From NCBI GenBank assembly GCA_018857735.1, contig JABMCL010001327.1, forward strand, positions 305,001 through 369,000: a DNA stretch of 64,000 nucleotides. The letters are read 5' to 3'. The stretch comes from Alviniconcha marisindica. Its lineage: Eukaryota > Mollusca > Gastropoda > Provannidae. Both the position numbers and the translations under genes were made by a program. Of the stretch, positions 61,579 through 64,000 are shown in pieces. Within the stretch, counting starts at the first letter, position 1. Each line of letters starts with the position of its first letter. The notes under the pieces were generated by a model. The model searched no databases, had not been told where the DNA came from, and was given only the letters and a program-made list of their open reading frames with translations.

Positions 61579-62485
61579 AGCACGCGTATGGCCGCTTACT
61601 AGCGTCAAAAGACAAAATTACGAATTATCCGCACATAATTACAAATTTTGTCTTCTGACTCATAGTTAACGGCTTACTTGCGTCAAAAGCACATAATTAG
61701 TAACTACCTTAACGTAATTAGTAACAATGTGCACATAGTAATAATTGTGCGCCTTTCGTGCTGCTTCAAACGGCTTACTTGCGCCGTCAGAAATACATAT
61801 TACTATTGTGTTGAAACGGCGTAAGTGCGCATGTGCGGGCTTGTCAGCACTTCTCTTTTTCTTTGTAGCAATGGCGGTCGCCGGCGGCATCGAGCAATTT
61901 TTGACGCAGGGAATTTGCTATTGAATTCAGACCACAGGAAAATCCAGGATGACCCCGGGGGGAAACTTTAGGGACGAGTTTCAGTTAGTAAAATCAGAGA
62001 AAATCTCTGGTTCCTGGAAGGCTCTGTTAATGCAGCTAATCGAGGCGCAGAAAATCATTCGCACGAAATCAGACTGGCTGTCCTTCGCGCATGCGTTGTC
62101 AGTGATAATTAGTCATTTTGTGCTTTTGACGCTAGTGAGCCGTTGGGCGAAGTACGAAAGGGTTATTTCAACATAATTACTAATTATCCGAACATATTTA
62201 CTAATTATCTCTACATGTGAATAAATGTCTTTTGACACTTGATTCCAACGGCTTAAATGAGTGAAAAGCACAAAATTGTTAATTATATTCACATAACTAT
62301 AATTATGAGCCTTTCGTGCTGCTGCCAACGGCTTACTTGGGTCAAAAGTACATCATTACAATTATTAGGAGACAAAATTAGTAGTTATGTGCAGATAATT
62401 AGTAATTATGTGCACCTAACTGTAATTATCTGCACGTACTGAGTAGTTTTGTCTTTTGACGCTAGTAAGCCGCCATACACGTGCG
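61579..62485. mobile_element. MITE-like element with 39-bp terminal inverted repeats
   Basis: Left end 61579-61617 (contains ggccgcttactagcgtcaaa) and right end 62447-62485 are inverted repeats differing at about three or four positions. Inside, the sub-motif acggcttacttgcgtcaaaa and its complement recur at about 61670, 61768, 62128, 62248 and 62328, with aattagtaattatgtgcaca runs. About 0.9 kb and no transposase frame. The borders and any target-site duplication are uncertain. Confidence 0.78.
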
Positions 62486-62539
62486 TAAACATGAGTCCCG
62501 TCCACCCCGGGTACAAAAACAGTTCTGTCTTGATTCAAA

Positions 62540-62700
62540 CGATTTACCCGTCCCTAATAAGCCTTATGGTTTCTGTGGACGTTAAGCAGCATGTTTACAT
62601 TCAAACGATTTCAGAGCTCAGGAGCTGTGTGAAAGTCGAAGTGGACGTCCTGGGCCCCCGTCCCTAATAAACCTGCGGTCTCTGTGGAAGTAAAGCAACA
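62540..62700 (+). repeat. Dispersed repeat, two partial tandem copies
   Basis: cgtccctaataagcctta ... tctgtggacgttaagcagca, then cgtccctaataaacctg ... tctgtggaagtaaagcaaca. Related in reverse orientation to 58021-58210 (shared gagctgtgtgaaagtcgaag-like core). Confidence 0.75.
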
Positions 62701-62869
62701 CTTCAACTTCATAAAAACGATTTTGGTTTTATTTGTGCTGGCGTAAGCAACAGAGGCAGCTGTATAAAAGAAACGCTTGGTATAGTTTGCGCTGTATTCA
62801 ACAAACTTACTGCCATCTGAGCACCAGCGAAAAACCGTCCGTTAGCTTACAGTTCTTCGAGACCTATGG

Positions 62870-62935
62870 CGTAATCAGTTATGGCAGTGGTTGGAGGAAG
62901 GATGTCGTAAACCAGTGCTTGGAATTTGCAGCGAG
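62870..62935 (+). repeat. Single arm related to the 61.3-kb fold-back
   Basis: ggcgtaatcagttatggcag then ggttggaggaagg matches the left arm at about 61342-61376 with a few changes. It lacks the pairing right arm. Confidence 0.65.
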
Positions 62936-64000
62936 GTTTGGAGTGTGCCTCTGGGGGCCTCTAGGCTGAAGCTCCTTGTATGGGTTTCAGTGCGACATTC
63001 TTGCTTGGAGGAAAGCGCCGGAAAGCGAGTCTTGGAGTGAGCGCTAGGCTACGGTAGTCCATTGCGTGGTTTGAACTACAGTGACCTGTGTGCATGGTCA
63101 TTAAGAGTCATCAGAACCCAGCGGTGGAAACTGGCCCGCTTTCACACGCAAACAAATCACGTGGAATGTGAAACAGTACAAGACTGATACAACAGAACTT
63201 CTGTCCTTCTGGAGTAATTACTTCCATGTGACTTCATCTGAACAGATCGAAAAAAGATCAGCGAGACCTATGATTAGTTTAGTCCATGCAGAATGTTCGA
63301 TCGCCCAGTACACCGGCCTTTCACAGAACCTGTAGATCTCCCATAGATCGTCATCAGTGTTGAGACTGACCCAGCGAGACGCTGTTTGAAAGGAGAGACT
63401 GGGTGAGCTTTGACCGTGGGGGGAGCACTCAAGCAGTTCACAATGACGGCGTATACAGCACCATAGCTCGCGGAACGATTTCGGCTTTGCATGCAAGAAA
63501 CGGCTTCCTTAGAGTGGTCTCCCCCAAATGTGAAGCGGCGAGAGTGTTGTGGTGGTCAGAGGTGTTAGCTGGCCATTGTCTGGCGGGTTTTACTGCCTTT
63601 CCAGCTGTGGGCTTCGCTTACAATGACGACTGTGCCACGGGTTTTATGGCGGATCTGATTTGAAAACCTAAATAGAAGCAACATTCACTTTTTACAACTT
63701 TATCCCGGCAATAAATCTCGCTTCGCAGTCGTTTTCATCGTTCTAAAGTCGGTTGGGTGGGCCTTGTCGGACTGTGAGCTCGGCCTCGTTTTATGCCGAC
63801 TTTATTCTTCTGTGTTGTTAGGGCAAAAAATCTGAACCTTTCTAATGGTAATCAAAAAGCAGCGTCGTTAAATGTTGACAAAACTCCACCCCTTTAATCC
63901 CACTTCATCAACGGTGTCCTCACTGTCGCATGATATCCCGTATGCAAAGGCATTCCCCAAAGGTTAGCTTTCATTTGGTCTTGGAAGCTCTGTGAAGCAC
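62936..64000. other. End of window, no supported gene
   Basis: Mixed composition. Open frames on both strands near 63218-63663 overlap and show no recognised domain. No RNA gene was identified. Confidence 0.45.

Noticed and set aside
63218..63496. 92-codon minus-strand frame near the window end
   Set aside because: Overlaps another frame and has no domain. It was also considered as a small nuclear RNA, but no known RNA sequence or fold was recognised.

Overview
This is a eukaryotic (metazoan) genomic window. Small coding exons with GT..AG introns are scattered among very long (CA)n, (TC)n, (CTGT)n and poly(G):poly(C) tracts, tRNA-derived SINE-like repeats, a broken LINE and fold-back elements. 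The repeat style and intron sizes suggest a lophotrochozoan, most likely a mollusc (perhaps a gastropod). That assignment is inference, not proof.

Layout. (1) Positions 1-2562 hold the 3' end of a plus-strand gene for a long, Ser-rich, apparently disordered protein that I do not recognise. Its penultimate exon splices in phase to a short terminal exon across an intron that ends in a long (TG)n. (2) Positions 2563-6640 are intergenic and crowded with microsatellites; they include a perfect 21-bp hairpin. (3) Positions about 6640-41903 hold one plus-strand gene, the orthologue of INPP5A (type I inositol-polyphosphate 5-phosphatase). I reconstructed 17 coding exons whose phases all agree, giving 731 codons and ending in a CaaX box (CVLL). 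An alternative 3' exon at 45258, joined through an internal donor in exon 17, would give a 443-residue form without the CaaX box. (4) Intron 5 carries a 5'-truncated non-LTR retrotransposon with three in-frame stops, and a tRNA-derived SINE on the minus strand. Intron 7 carries a roughly 62-bp minisatellite. (5) Positions about 45.4-55.3 kb show no convincing gene and may be long 3' UTR or intergenic DNA. (6) Positions 55.5-64 kb are repeat-rich and appear gene-poor, with two minisatellites, a tRNA-like repeat, a fold-back hairpin, a roughly 0.9-kb element with 39-bp terminal inverted repeats, and dispersed repeat copies in opposite orientations.

How it works together. INPP5A removes the 5-phosphate from Ins(1,4,5)P3 and Ins(1,3,4,5)P4 and so ends the calcium signal. 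The catalytic domain (residues 1 to about 390) closely follows the vertebrate enzyme in order and motifs. The C-terminus differs: a roughly 340-residue low-complexity tail precedes the prenylation motif. The alternative exon suggests a switch between a membrane-anchored and a soluble enzyme, which transcript data could test.
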